A DNA stretch of 64,000 nucleotides, taken from positions 186,001 through 250,000 of the forward strand of contig NZ_JAGQCS010000001.1 of the NCBI RefSeq assembly GCF_024346315.1, written 5' to 3'. The notes below the pieces were generated by a model. It ran no database searches, was not told the origin of the DNA, and was given only the letters and a program-made list of their open reading frames with translations. Position 1 is the first letter of the stretch. Each line of letters begins with the position of its first letter. Source of the DNA: Cyanobium sp. ATX 6F1. Lineage in GTDB: Bacteria; Cyanobacteriota; Cyanobacteriia; PCC-6307; Cyanobiaceae. The position numbers and the translations under genes are program-made. This document shows positions 37,171 to 45,941 of the stretch, piece after piece.

Positions 37171-38457
37171 GTGAGCGCCAGCCGCGTTGATCCGTTGGCG
37201 GATCTGATCGAACCCTTCCAGCGCCGGGGGGTGGACCTGGGTCTGGAGCGCCTGCAGGGTGCCCTGGCCGAACTGGGCCACCCCGAACGCCGGTTCATGG
37301 CCGTGCAGGTGGCCGGCACCAACGGCAAGGGCTCCATCTGCACCCTGGTGCACGCCGCCCTGCTGGCGGCGGGCCACTCCTGCGGGCTCTACACCTCTCC
37401 CCACCTGCTGAGCTGGTGCGAGCGCATCCGGCTGGGGGCCGAGCCGATCACCGAAGGTGAGCTGCGGCGCCGGCTCCTGGAGCTGCAACCGCTGGCCCGC
37501 CGCCACGATCTGACCCCGTTCGAGCTGATCACGGCGGCGGCGTTTGTGGCCTTCGCGGGCGCGGGGGTGACGATCGCCGTGCTGGAGGTGGGCCTGGGGG
37601 GGCGACTGGATGCCACCACCGTCCACCCCCGCCGCGACGTGATCGGCCTGGCCTCGATCGGCCTCGATCACAGGGAATTCCTCGGCCCTGACCTGGCCAG
37701 CATCGCCACGGAAAAAGCCGGGGTGCTGCACCCGGGCGCCCGGGTGGTGAGCGGCCCCCAGACGGCGGCGGTGCGGGCGGTGCTGGAGGCCCAGGCCGTG
37801 CGACAGGGCTGCCAAATGCAATGGCGCGAACCCCTGCAGCAACAGGGCGAGGAGTTGGTGGCCAGGGAATTGCGTTGGTGCAGCGGCCTGGCGGGGTCGG
37901 TGCAGCGCACCAATGCGGCCGTGGCCCTCGGGCTGATCGAGGCCTTGCGCGAGCTGGGCTGGGCGATCCCGGATCAGGCGATCCGCCGTGGCTTCAGCGA
38001 GGCCCGCTGGCCGGGGCGCCTGCAGCGCGTCCGCTGGCGCGGCCAACCCCTGATCCTTGATGGGGCGCACAATCCACCCGCTGCCGTTGCCCTGCGAGCC
38101 GAGCGGGATCGGCTCGGCGACGGGTCGATCCACTGGGTGCTCGGGATCTTGGCCAACAAGCAGGCGCCGGAGATGCTCGAAACCCTGCTCGCCCACCAGG
38201 ATCGGGCCTGGATCGTGCCGGTGAGCGGCCACAGCAGCTGGGGGGCCGAGGAGCTGGCGGCCGCTTGCCCCGCACTGGCGGGCCGGCTCAGGGGCGCCGG
38301 AGATCTCGAGGCCGCCCTCACGGACGCCACCGGCTCGCGAGAGAGCCCCACGCGCCCGGTGATCGTGGCCGGCTCCCTCTACCTGCTGGGCGACCTGCTG
38401 GCCGCGGCGGACCTAGACCAGGGTGAGACGCCGTCCCCGCCATGCCATCCGTTTTGA
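37171..38457 (+). CDS. folC: folylpolyglutamate / dihydrofolate synthase
   Basis: A 428-residue Mur-ligase-fold enzyme with a GTG start that adds glutamate to folates. It shows the ATP loop VAGTNGKGSICTLVHAALL, the SPHLLSWCERIRL motif, the metal region IAVLEVGLGGRLDATTV and LILDGAHNPPAAVAL. It lies 4 bases after argD. Its last 16 bases overlap the start of the pentapeptide-repeat gene in another frame. Confidence 0.95.
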   Translation: MSASRVDPLADLIEPFQRRGVDLGLERLQGALAELGHPERRFMAVQVAGTNGKGSICTLVHAALLAAGHSCGLYTSPHLLSWCERIRLGAEPITEGELRRRLLELQPLARRHDLTPFELITAAAFVAFAGAGVTIAVLEVGLGGRLDATTVHPRRDVIGLASIGLDHREFLGPDLASIATEKAGVLHPGARVVSGPQTAAVRAVLEAQAVRQGCQMQWREPLQQQGEELVARELRWCSGLAGSVQRTNAAVALGLIEALRELGWAIPDQAIRRGFSEARWPGRLQRVRWRGQPLILDGAHNPPAAVALRAERDRLGDGSIHWVLGILANKQAPEMLETLLAHQDRAWIVPVSGHSSWGAEELAAACPALAGRLRGAGDLEAALTDATGSRESPTRPVIVAGSLYLLGDLLAAADLDQGETPSPPCHPF

Positions 38458-38972
38458 TGCCTCGGTGGGGGATCGCCGGTCGCTGCTGGCGTTTGATGGC
38501 GCTGGGGTCGCTGCTGCTGGCTCTGGTGCTGGGCGCCCCCGGTCCCTGGAGGGCCGCCCCCGCGTTCGCCGTCGATTTCACGCTCACCAGCCAGAACGGC
38601 GCCGATTTCCACGGCCAGGAACTGGCGGGCAGCTCCTTTGCCGGGGCGGTGGCCCGCGGTGCCAACTTCGCCGGTGCCCAGCTGCAGGGCGCGATCCTCA
38701 CCCAGGCCAACTTCGCCGAATCCGATTTCAGCGGCGCTGACCTCTCCGATGCCCTGATGGACCGCACCGATTTCAGTGGCACCAACCTCACCGGAGCCGT
38801 GCTCACAGGCGTGATCGCCAGCGGCAGCAGCTTCAGCCAGGCCCGCATCGACGGGGCCGATTTCAGCGGCGCCCTGCTGGACCGCAACGACCAGCGCAGC
38901 CTCTGCCGGCGCGCCCAGGGCACCAACCCGATCACCGGCGCCGACACCCGCCTCAGCCTCGATTGCGGCTGA
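38442..38972 (+). CDS. exported pentapeptide-repeat protein
   Basis: A 176-residue protein. The N-terminus is a long signal peptide (LMALGSLLLALVLG … AFAVDF), so it is exported, plausibly to the thylakoid lumen like related cyanobacterial proteins. The body is a run of pentapeptides of the form A(D/N)(F/L)xx (GANFAGAQLQGAILTQANFA; FSGADLSDALMDRTDFSGTN) that would fold as a right-handed quadrilateral beta-helix. The C-terminus adds a small cysteine-containing cap (SLCRRAQGTNPITG). Its role is unknown. Confidence 0.85.
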   Translation: MPSVLMPRWGIAGRCWRLMALGSLLLALVLGAPGPWRAAPAFAVDFTLTSQNGADFHGQELAGSSFAGAVARGANFAGAQLQGAILTQANFAESDFSGADLSDALMDRTDFSGTNLTGAVLTGVIASGSSFSQARIDGADFSGALLDRNDQRSLCRRAQGTNPITGADTRLSLDCG

Positions 38973-39004
38973 GTTGAGCTGGCCCGTGCGGCTCCCATGC
39001 CACT

Positions 39005-40375
39005 TCAGCGCTCCAGCCAGCCCCGCAGCTTGCCGGGGTTGAGCAGACCCCTGGGGTCATGGGCCGCCTTGGCGGCCACCTGGTCGGCGTCGATCACCCC
39101 CAGGCCGCCATCCTCGACGGTGAGCACGTGGGGATTGAACAGCACGCCCCCCAGCTCCTTCACCTGGGCGATCAGCTCCGCAAGGGGTCCATCCCCGCTC
39201 CAGCGCACCAACGGCAGCGCCGCCAGCCGCGCCACCCCCTGCTGACGCACCGCTTCGAGGTGCCAGAGCAGGTCGTCGCCCCAACGCCGGCGCAGGGCCG
39301 CGATCGCTGGGCCCTCAGGCTGGGGCAAAAGGAGTTGCAGGTAGGTCCAACCGGGATCCTGGGCGCGCAGGTGCAGGGTGGTGTGGTTCCAGCTCAGCTC
39401 CCGCAGCGGCAGCCCCCTGGCACCCGCCTGGGGGGCCTGCCAGACGATCCGTCCCCCCAGCTGGGGCACCCAGGGCTCCAGCACCGGCAGGGCATCGGGG
39501 GCCGCCAGCAGCAGCAGCCGGTGGCCGGCGGCCGGCGGGCAGCCCGCCGGGCTGGGAAGCCGCCTGGCCAGGGGCGCCTCCAGCAGGCAGAGGGCATTGA
39601 GCAGCAGGGCCGCGGCCGGCAGGGCGCGGGCCGCCTCCAGGGCGGCGTCCCAGTGCTCGAACTCCAGCACCAGTTGCCGCCAGTCCACCGCTTCGGTGGT
39701 CGCCAGGGTGAGGGCGGTGAGCAGGCCGTTGGTGCCGTAGGCGTGGTTGAGCGCCCGGCTGGCGGAGGCATCGAGCTGCAGCAACCTGGGTTCCCGCTCC
39801 AGCGTGACCACCTCCAGGCCCAGCAGATGGCCCGGATCACGCAGGAAGCCCCAGCGGATCGAGCCGATGCCGCCGGAGCCCCCGGCGATGAAGCCGCCGA
39901 GGGTGGCGCTCCGGTAGGTGCTGGGGGCCAGCCGCAGGGCCCGGCCGTGGGGCTCCAGCTGGCGGTCGAGGCTCGCCAGCAGGCAGCCCGCTTCGGCGGT
40001 GACGATGCCGCTGGCCGGATCGAAACCCCGCAACCGGTTCAGCCCACTGAGATCCAGCACCACGCCACCGGCCAAGGGCACGCACTGGCCGTAGTTGCCG
40101 GTGCCCGCCCCCCGCGGCGTCAGCGCCACCTCGTGGCGGGCGCAGGCCGCCGCCACCCGAAGCACGTCATCGACGGATTGAGCCCGCACCACCAACTGGG
40201 CCAGCCGTCCCTGGAGCTGGCGATGCAACAGCGGTGAGTAATCGAAGTAGTCGCTGGAGAGGCGTTCCAATTCGAGGCCCGCGCGCACCAGATCGAGGCC
40301 GCTGAGATCGGCGACCAGCGCCTCGAGCCGCTCGGCGCTGGCCGGAGCGGGCGACTCGTGGGCCGGGCGGGTCAT
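39005..40375 (-). CDS. FAD-binding oxidoreductase, GlcD/VAO type
   Basis: A 456-residue flavoprotein. The start overlaps the amidohydrolase stop in ATGA (40372-40375). FAD binding is shown by ALTPRGAGTGNYGQCVPLAGG and STYRSATLGGFIAGGSGGIGS; the C-terminal region ends with DPRGLLNPGKLRGWL, as in GlcD/lactate-dehydrogenase-like enzymes. The overall length is shorter than glycolate oxidase GlcD. The substrate is unknown and may be related to the amidohydrolase product. Confidence 0.85.
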   Translation of the reverse strand: MTRPAHESPAPASAERLEALVADLSGLDLVRAGLELERLSSDYFDYSPLLHRQLQGRLAQLVVRAQSVDDVLRVAAACARHEVALTPRGAGTGNYGQCVPLAGGVVLDLSGLNRLRGFDPASGIVTAEAGCLLASLDRQLEPHGRALRLAPSTYRSATLGGFIAGGSGGIGSIRWGFLRDPGHLLGLEVVTLEREPRLLQLDASASRALNHAYGTNGLLTALTLATTEAVDWRQLVLEFEHWDAALEAARALPAAALLLNALCLLEAPLARRLPSPAGCPPAAGHRLLLLAAPDALPVLEPWVPQLGGRIVWQAPQAGARGLPLRELSWNHTTLHLRAQDPGWTYLQLLLPQPEGPAIAALRRRWGDDLLWHLEAVRQQGVARLAALPLVRWSGDGPLAELIAQVKELGGVLFNPHVLTVEDGGLGVIDADQVAAKAAHDPRGLLNPGKLRGWLER

Positions 40376-41670
40376 GGGCCCTGGGGTTGCGGTGACAACC
40401 CCGCCAGAAACGGGGAGTCGGTCGGTTCCGGCGCCAGCCACTGACCGGCGCGCAGCACCCGCCGTTGGGGCGGTCGGGCCAGCAGCTCACCCCAGGAGCC
40501 GGCCGAGAGCACCACCAGATCGGCGGGGGCCCCCACCCGCAGCACCCCATCCCAGGCCAGGCCCAGGAGCCGGGCGGCCGCCGTCGTGAACGGCGCCAGC
40601 CCCAGCCGCTGCCAGGGGGCCAGCTGGGCCGCCGCCAACGACTGGCGCAGCAGTTCGATCGGATCAAAGGCGCCGCCGGGATACCAGGGGTCCTGGACGT
40701 TGTCGCCGCCGACTGCCACGGTCACCCCGGCCCGCTGCAACTGCCGGATCGGGGCCAGGGGCCGGCGGCTGGGGGTGGCCTCGCCGCGTCGACCCAGCAG
40801 CCAGAGGTTGGTGAGCGGCAGGGCCACGACCCCCAGGCCCGCCGCCGCCATCGCCTCCGCCAGCCGTTCCAGGGCCGGCGCGCTCAGCAGGCCCAGGCTG
40901 CTGCTGTGGCTGCAGGCCAGGGGCACCCCGAACCCGTGCCGGCGCACCAGGCGGCTCACCAGGGAGACGCCCACCCCGGGCTGGACGTCGGCCTCATCCA
41001 CATGCAGATCCACGCCGCAACCCAGCCCTTCCGCCAGGCGCAACAGGGCAAGCAGCCCCGCCTCTGCCGCCTGGGGCGCCACAAACCCCGGCCCCAGCAC
41101 GCCCCCCAGCAGCCCAGCGGCATCCGCCACCCGCCGCGCCAGGGCCGCCCCCTCGGGCGCCTGCCAGTGGTCGATCGGCACCAGGGCCACCAACTGCAAC
41201 TCGATTCGCCCCTGCCAGCGTTGGCGCAGCTCCAGCAAGGCCTCCCAGCTGACCGCCGCCGCAGGACCAAGGCTGTCGATGTGGCTGCGCACGGCCCGCA
41301 GCCCCGAGGCCCAGGCCAGCCCCAAGGCCCGCTCCCCCCTCTCCAGCACCCGCTCACGCGTGCGGCTGAGGTGCTCCTGGCCGTTGGCCGCCAGGGCTCC
41401 CGCCACGGTGCCGGCTTGGTTGGGATGCTCCGACCAGCTGAAGGCCTTGTCGAGGTGGGCGTGGGGCTCCACCGGCGGGGTCAGGGCCAGGGGGAGCGGC
41501 GCGCCGCCCTGGGGCTCATGGGGCTCCAGGGCGCTGATGCGTCCCTCGGCCACGCGCAGCTGCACCGCCACCAGGCCCTCGCCATCGGCCCTGGGACAGG
41601 CGAGCCAGAGGGGATCAAGCAACGCCCGCGGCAGGAGCAGGGGCGGCAGCGGAGGGCCCGAGCGACTCAC
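40372..41670 (-). CDS. cytosine deaminase-like amidohydrolase
   Basis: A 432-residue metal-dependent hydrolase. The start is GTG overlapping the DUF4359 stop (GTGA, 41667-41670). The metal site is seen in PPVEPHAHLDKAFSW (HxH), GVDLHVDEADVQ and CSHSSSLG, with the final aspartate in AVGGDNVQDPWYPGG. This is the pattern of cytosine deaminase and related imidazole/triazine deaminases. The substrate cannot be told from sequence. Confidence 0.85.
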   Translation of the reverse strand: MSRSGPPLPPLLLPRALLDPLWLACPRADGEGLVAVQLRVAEGRISALEPHEPQGGAPLPLALTPPVEPHAHLDKAFSWSEHPNQAGTVAGALAANGQEHLSRTRERVLERGERALGLAWASGLRAVRSHIDSLGPAAAVSWEALLELRQRWQGRIELQLVALVPIDHWQAPEGAALARRVADAAGLLGGVLGPGFVAPQAAEAGLLALLRLAEGLGCGVDLHVDEADVQPGVGVSLVSRLVRRHGFGVPLACSHSSSLGLLSAPALERLAEAMAAAGLGVVALPLTNLWLLGRRGEATPSRRPLAPIRQLQRAGVTVAVGGDNVQDPWYPGGAFDPIELLRQSLAAAQLAPWQRLGLAPFTTAAARLLGLAWDGVLRVGAPADLVVLSAGSWGELLARPPQRRVLRAGQWLAPEPTDSPFLAGLSPQPQGP

Positions 41671-42107
41671 TTCCGCTCCACCGGGCGGCTGATGGCCTCC
41701 AGCTGCAGGAACTGGCCGGCCCCCGCCAGGGTGGTGACGTGGTAACGGGGCAGATGCAGCCAGGGCAATACCTCCTGCCCCCCCACATCGGTGTTGTAGA
41801 GGCTGAACAGGCCAGCGTTGAAACGACGGGTGTTCGCAGCCGCCAAGGAGCCCAGCAGCTTGCGCTGGCCGTGCACCAGCTCCGGGCAGTTCTGCACCAG
41901 CAGGCCGAGCAGCATCGGCAGACCGTCGTCGCCGCAGATCTCACGGGTGGTCAGGTCCACCAGCCGCTCCCCTGCGTAGAGCTCGAACTCGGCGGGGGTG
42001 GGATTGCTGAACACCAGCGCCGCGCCAGCGGCCAGCGCCGCTCCGCCACCCAGCAACAGGGTCCGCGCTCGCCGGGTCGAGGTGGTGGGCGGGGGGCTCA
42101 ACGGCAA
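41667..42107 (-). CDS. DUF4359-like exported or membrane protein
   Basis: A 146-residue protein. The frame continues upstream through tRNA-His, so a TTG at 42107 (or 42101) is preferred. After a short basic N-terminus comes one membrane/export helix (LLLGGGAALAAGAALVFSNP), then the family-like segment NPTPAEFELYAGERLVDLT and a C-terminal domain with CGDDGLPMLLGLLVQNC, two cysteines that could pair. The call to DUF4359 is by resemblance. It is coupled to the amidohydrolase gene. Confidence 0.7.
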   Translation of the reverse strand: MPLSPPPTTSTRRARTLLLGGGAALAAGAALVFSNPTPAEFELYAGERLVDLTTREICGDDGLPMLLGLLVQNCPELVHGQRKLLGSLAAANTRRFNAGLFSLYNTDVGGQEVLPWLHLPRYHVTTLAGAGQFLQLEAISRPVERK

Positions 42108-42147
42108 GGGAACAGAGGAGTCAGGTTGATAGGATCGCGCAGCCCAC

Positions 42148-42221
42148 GGCGGGCGTAGCCAAGTGGTTAAGGCAGCGGATTGTGATTCCGCCATTCGGGG
42201 GTTCAATTCCCCTCGCTCGCC
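42148..42221 (+). tRNA. tRNA-His (GTG)
   Basis: The acceptor is GCGGGCG (42149-42155) with CGCTCGC (42214-42220). The base G at 42148 opposite discriminator C at 42221 is the extra G-1:C73 pair that marks histidine. The anticodon arm GCGGA-TTGTGAT-TCCGC gives anticodon GTG. CCA is not encoded; a run of five T's begins at 42223. Confidence 0.96.
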
Positions 42222-42260
42222 CTTTTTCTCTTCGCTCCCCTTCGGCTTCGTCCCTCGCCG

Positions 42261-43367
42261 TCAGTCCCCCAGCAGGGCTTCGAGAAGCGTGGCACCCCCG
42301 TTTCTGACCGGATCGTCCGTGGGCAGGCCAAGCCCATTCTGACAAACCTCGATCGCCGTTGATGCCCCGGCCGGATCGAGGCCACTGGTGTTGAGGGCGA
42401 TGGCGCGCACCCGCGGGGGGGCCGCCACGCAGCCGACCGGACGGGCCAGGGCGGCCAGGGCCTCCACCACGGCCACCAGCTGCTCCAGGGGGGGAATCGG
42501 CACCGGCGCCGCTCCCGGCCGCTCCCGGATGCACTCCTGAGCAGCCCGGTGCACCAGCACCAGATCGGTGGGCTGGCTGCCCCGGATCAGGGGCAAGGTG
42601 GCGGTGGAGCCCGGATGGCAGAGGGAGCCCTGGCCCTCCACCAGCAGCAGTCCGTCCTCGGGCAAGCCCTGGCCCGCCTCCAGCACGGCCCGCTCCACCG
42701 CCCCGGCGGCGTAGTCGACGCGCACGGCATCGAGGGGCACCCCTGTGCCGGCGATCAGGATCCCCGCCTGGCCGGTGCCCACGAAGCGGGCGTCCAGCCC
42801 GCGACCCAGGGCCGCGGCCCGCAGCTCCAGGCAGACGCTCATCTTGCCCACGGCCATGTCGCTGCCCACCGCCAGGAGGCGCCGGCCCGGCAACGCCGCG
42901 GCCCGGGCGGCCCCCACCTGCAGCCCCTCGGGCTCCTGGCGCAGGTCCCAGATCCACTGGCCCTCCCCCACCAGGGCCGCCAGGGCGGGGTCGTCCCCCA
43001 GGCGCGTATGCAGCCCGCTGGCGACGTTCAGGCCCGCCGCCAGCGCCGCGAGCAGATCCCGCCGCAACGGCTCCGGCAGCAGCCCGCCGGAGGGGGCCAG
43101 CCCCACCACCGCCACCTGCGGCCCCAGGGGCAGGGCCTCCTGCAGCGAGGCCAGGATCGGCACCGCCCGCTGAATTCCCGTGAGCGCCCCGAGATCTTCG
43201 CCCGCGTGGGCCGGGTCCACCACGGCCACGATCGGTCCGGAGCGATAGCGGAGCATCGCCAGACCGGTCTTGCCGGAGAGGTTGTCGAGGCCGCCGTGCT
43301 GCAGCAGCACCAGCGGCGCCTGGGGATCCAGCGGTGAACGGGGGCCCAGCGCCAGGGCCGCGCTCAT
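42261..43367 (-). CDS. DUF1611 protein (DgcN-like P-loop protein)
   Basis: A 368-residue protein. The N-terminal third is a Rossmann-like domain (VVDPAHAGEDLGALTGIQRA). The C-terminal part has a P-loop variant, LLAVGSDMAVGKMSVCLEL, and downstream motifs VGTGQAGILIAGTGVPLDAV and LLVEGQGSLCHPGS, which identify DUF1611. One member of this family, DgcN, acetylates D-glutamate in marine bacteria and pairs with an enolase-superfamily racemase. Here its start overlaps the stop of a dipeptide epimerase gene in ATGA. Confidence 0.85.
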   Translation of the reverse strand: MSAALALGPRSPLDPQAPLVLLQHGGLDNLSGKTGLAMLRYRSGPIVAVVDPAHAGEDLGALTGIQRAVPILASLQEALPLGPQVAVVGLAPSGGLLPEPLRRDLLAALAAGLNVASGLHTRLGDDPALAALVGEGQWIWDLRQEPEGLQVGAARAAALPGRRLLAVGSDMAVGKMSVCLELRAAALGRGLDARFVGTGQAGILIAGTGVPLDAVRVDYAAGAVERAVLEAGQGLPEDGLLLVEGQGSLCHPGSTATLPLIRGSQPTDLVLVHRAAQECIRERPGAAPVPIPPLEQLVAVVEALAALARPVGCVAAPPRVRAIALNTSGLDPAGASTAIEVCQNGLGLPTDDPVRNGGATLLEALLGD

Positions 43368-44446
43368 GGCCGGCCGATCCAGCGCACCCCCAACCCCGGC
43401 CGCTCCGACGGCCGCACCCGGTCGCCCTCCAGCGGCGGGCCCTCGAAGGGGTCATCCACCAGGTTCAGGTGGCTGTCCAGGTCGGGCCAGCGCACCAGGG
43501 GCAGCAGCTGGGCGGCGGCGCCGTTGAGCAGGGCGCTGTCGGAGTAGCAGCCGAGCATCAGATCAAGCCCCAGCCGCTGGGCGACGCCGGCCATCAACAG
43601 GGCCTCGCTGAGGCCCCCGGTCTTGAGAAGCTTGAGGTTCACCCCATCCACATGGGGAGCGAGCCGCAGCAGATCCTCGAGGTTCCAGCAACTCTCATCG
43701 GCCACCAGGGGAATCGGGCAGTGCAGATCGAGGGCGGCGAACCCCGCCGTATCGGCCTCGGGATCCGCCAGGGGCGCCAGGGGCTGCTCCACCAGCACCA
43801 CCCCCTGCTCCGCCAGCCAGGGGATCAGCCGGCAGGCCGCCTGCAGGTCCCAGCCGCCGTTGGCATCCACCTGCAGCTCCAGCGCCTCACCCTGGGCCTG
43901 GCCCTGGCGCGTCAGGGCTTCCGCCACCGCCCGCACCAGGGCGCGGTCATGCTCCACCCCATCGGGGCTGCCCAGCTTGAGCTTGAGACGGCGCGCCGGC
44001 AGCTGCAGCCACCAGCGCTCCAGCCGCGAAAGCACCTGCTCCACGCTGCCCAGCCCCAGGGTGAGGCTGGTGGGCTTCACGGCCGTTGGATCCAGGCCCC
44101 AGAGCCGCCAGAGGGGCTGCCCCAGCCGCTGGCCCCACCAGTCATGCAGGGCCAGATCCAGGCCGCAGCGGGCCGGTGGCGAGAGCTCTGCGAGCAGGGG
44201 CTCGAGGGCCTGGCGATTGGCGGGGTCCCGTCCCGCCAGGGCCGGTGCCAGGGCCCGCAGTTCGGCTTCCACCGGCTCCAGGTGGTAAGCCCGGTGACCG
44301 GTCTCGAAGCCGCCGGTTTCCCCCTGGCCTTCGATCCCTTCATGGATCAGCCGCACCCGCAGACGCGTGACCGCAGCGGTGGTGCCGCGGCTGATCGCCA
44401 GCGGCACGGCCTTGGTGAGCACGAAGCGATCGAGGCGCAGCTCCAT
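43364..44446 (-). CDS. dipeptide epimerase (enolase superfamily)
   Basis: A 360-residue enolase-superfamily enzyme, start MELRLDRFVLTKAVPLAISR. The catalytic KxK is at about 155-157 (RRLKLKLGS), metal ligands at D194 (VDANGG), E220 (VEQPL) and D250 (VADES), and the opposing lysine in VNLKLLKTGG. A DLD motif near 322-324 (WPDLDSHLNL) is typical of L-Ala-D/L-Glu epimerases, where it holds the dipeptide amino group. It could recycle murein peptides, or act as a DgcA-like racemase given its DUF1611 partner. Confidence 0.88.
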   Translation of the reverse strand: MELRLDRFVLTKAVPLAISRGTTAAVTRLRVRLIHEGIEGQGETGGFETGHRAYHLEPVEAELRALAPALAGRDPANRQALEPLLAELSPPARCGLDLALHDWWGQRLGQPLWRLWGLDPTAVKPTSLTLGLGSVEQVLSRLERWWLQLPARRLKLKLGSPDGVEHDRALVRAVAEALTRQGQAQGEALELQVDANGGWDLQAACRLIPWLAEQGVVLVEQPLAPLADPEADTAGFAALDLHCPIPLVADESCWNLEDLLRLAPHVDGVNLKLLKTGGLSEALLMAGVAQRLGLDLMLGCYSDSALLNGAAAQLLPLVRWPDLDSHLNLVDDPFEGPPLEGDRVRPSERPGLGVRWIGRP

Positions 44447-44535
44447 GGGGGCGGGGCCTTGTCCGCAGAAGGCTTGCACCGTAGCCAGCGCCAGCGAAGT
44501 CAGCGCATGGGCCGGCGATCAACGAAACTGGGCCC

Positions 44536-45900
44536 ATGGGCGCGCAACCAGCCGTGAGGGGCAGCTACTGGATCACCACCTTCGGGTGCCAGATGAACAA
44601 GGCGGATTCCGAGCGCATGGCCGGGATCCTGGAAACCATGGGCTATGCCCCCGGCAGCGACGAGCACAGCGCCGATCTGGTGCTCTACAACACCTGCACG
44701 ATCCGCGACAACGCCGAGCAGAAGGTCTACAGCTACCTGGGCCGCCAGGCCCAGCGCAAACGCCTCAATCCCCACCTCACCCTGGTGGTGGCGGGCTGCG
44801 TGGCCCAGCAGGAAGGCGAAGCGCTGCTGCGGAGGGTGCCCGAACTGGACCTGGTGATGGGACCCCAGCACGCCAACCGCCTGGGCACGCTGCTGGAGCA
44901 GGTGGAGCTCGGCCAGCAGGTGGTGGCCACCGGCGAGCACCACATCCTCGAAGACCTCACCACCCCCCGGCGTGACAGCGGCAGCTGCGCCTGGGTGAAC
45001 GTGATCTACGGCTGCAATGAGCGCTGCACCTACTGCGTGGTGCCGGCCGTGCGGGGGAAGGAGCAGTCGCGGCTGCCGGAAGCGATCCGGCTGGAGATCG
45101 AGGGGCTCGCGGCCCAAGGTTTCAAGGAAATCACCCTGCTGGGGCAGAACATCGATGCCTATGGCCGCGATCTGCCCGGCATCACCCCCGAGGGTCGCCG
45201 CCAGCACACCCTCACCGACCTGTTGCATCACATCCATGGCGTCGAAGGGATCGAGCGGATCCGTTTCGCCACCAGCCATCCGCGCTACTTCACCGAGCGC
45301 CTGATCGACGCCTGCGCGGATCTGAGCAAGGTCTGCGAACACTTCCACATCCCGTTCCAGAGCGGCGACAACGACGTGCTCAAGGCCATGGCCCGCGGCT
45401 ACACGGTGGAGCGCTACCGGCGGATCATCGAGCGCATCCGCGTGCGTATGCCGGAGGCCTCGATCAGCGCGGATGTGATCGTCGGCTTCCCGGGCGAAAC
45501 CGATGCCCAGTTCCGCCACACCCTCGATCTGATCGAGGAGATCGGCTTCGATCTGGTCAACACCGCCGCCTACTCCCCCCGCCCGGGCACCCCGGCCGCT
45601 GACTGGCCCGGCCAGCTCAGCGAGACGGTCAAGGTGGAGCGGCTGCAGGAGCTCAACGCCCTGGTGGAGCGCACCGCCCGCGCCCGCAGCGCCCGCTACC
45701 TGGGGCGCGTCGAGGAAGTGCTGGTGGAGGGCGCCAACCCCAAGAATCCCGGCCAGCTGATGGGCCGCACACGGACCAATCGGCTCACCTTCTTCCCGGA
45801 CGAAGGGCAGGGCCTCGGCGCGCTGGTGCCCGTGCGCATCGAGGAAACCCGCTCCTTTTCGCTCAGCGGTCGCTCCCTCGCCCCCGCCCTGCGGCACTGA
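44536..45900 (+). CDS. miaB: tRNA-2-methylthio-N6-dimethylallyladenosine synthase MiaB
   Basis: A 454-residue radical-SAM methylthiotransferase modifying A37 of tRNAs. The N-terminal auxiliary-cluster cysteines are in [25 protein letters not shown] and [10 protein letters not shown]. The radical-SAM motif is [13 protein letters not shown], and a C-terminal TRAM domain is present ([20 protein letters not shown]). It is divergent from the epimerase gene across 89 bases and followed after 41 bases by ddl. Confidence 0.97.
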   Translation: MGAQPAVRGSYWITTFGCQMNKADSERMAGILETMGYAPGSDEHSADLVLYNTCTIRDNAEQKVYSYLGRQAQRKRLNPHLTLVVAGCVAQQEGEALLRRVPELDLVMGPQHANRLGTLLEQVELGQQVVATGEHHILEDLTTPRRDSGSCAWVNVIYGCNERCTYCVVPAVRGKEQSRLPEAIRLEIEGLAAQGFKEITLLGQNIDAYGRDLPGITPEGRRQHTLTDLLHHIHGVEGIERIRFATSHPRYFTERLIDACADLSKVCEHFHIPFQSGDNDVLKAMARGYTVERYRRIIERIRVRMPEASISADVIVGFPGETDAQFRHTLDLIEEIGFDLVNTAAYSPRPGTPAADWPGQLSETVKVERLQELNALVERTARARSARYLGRVEEVLVEGANPKNPGQLMGRTRTNRLTFFPDEGQGLGALVPVRIEETRSFSLSGRSLAPALRH

Positions 45901-45941
45901 TACGTTTGGGCCCTGCCCCCTGGCCCCTGGGCCAGTTCCCG

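Noticed and set aside
42121-43455. Minus-strand frame of 444 codons over the DUF1611 gene
   Set aside because: It crosses tRNA-His and reads as Gly/Arg/Ala repeats, a frame shadow of the real gene.
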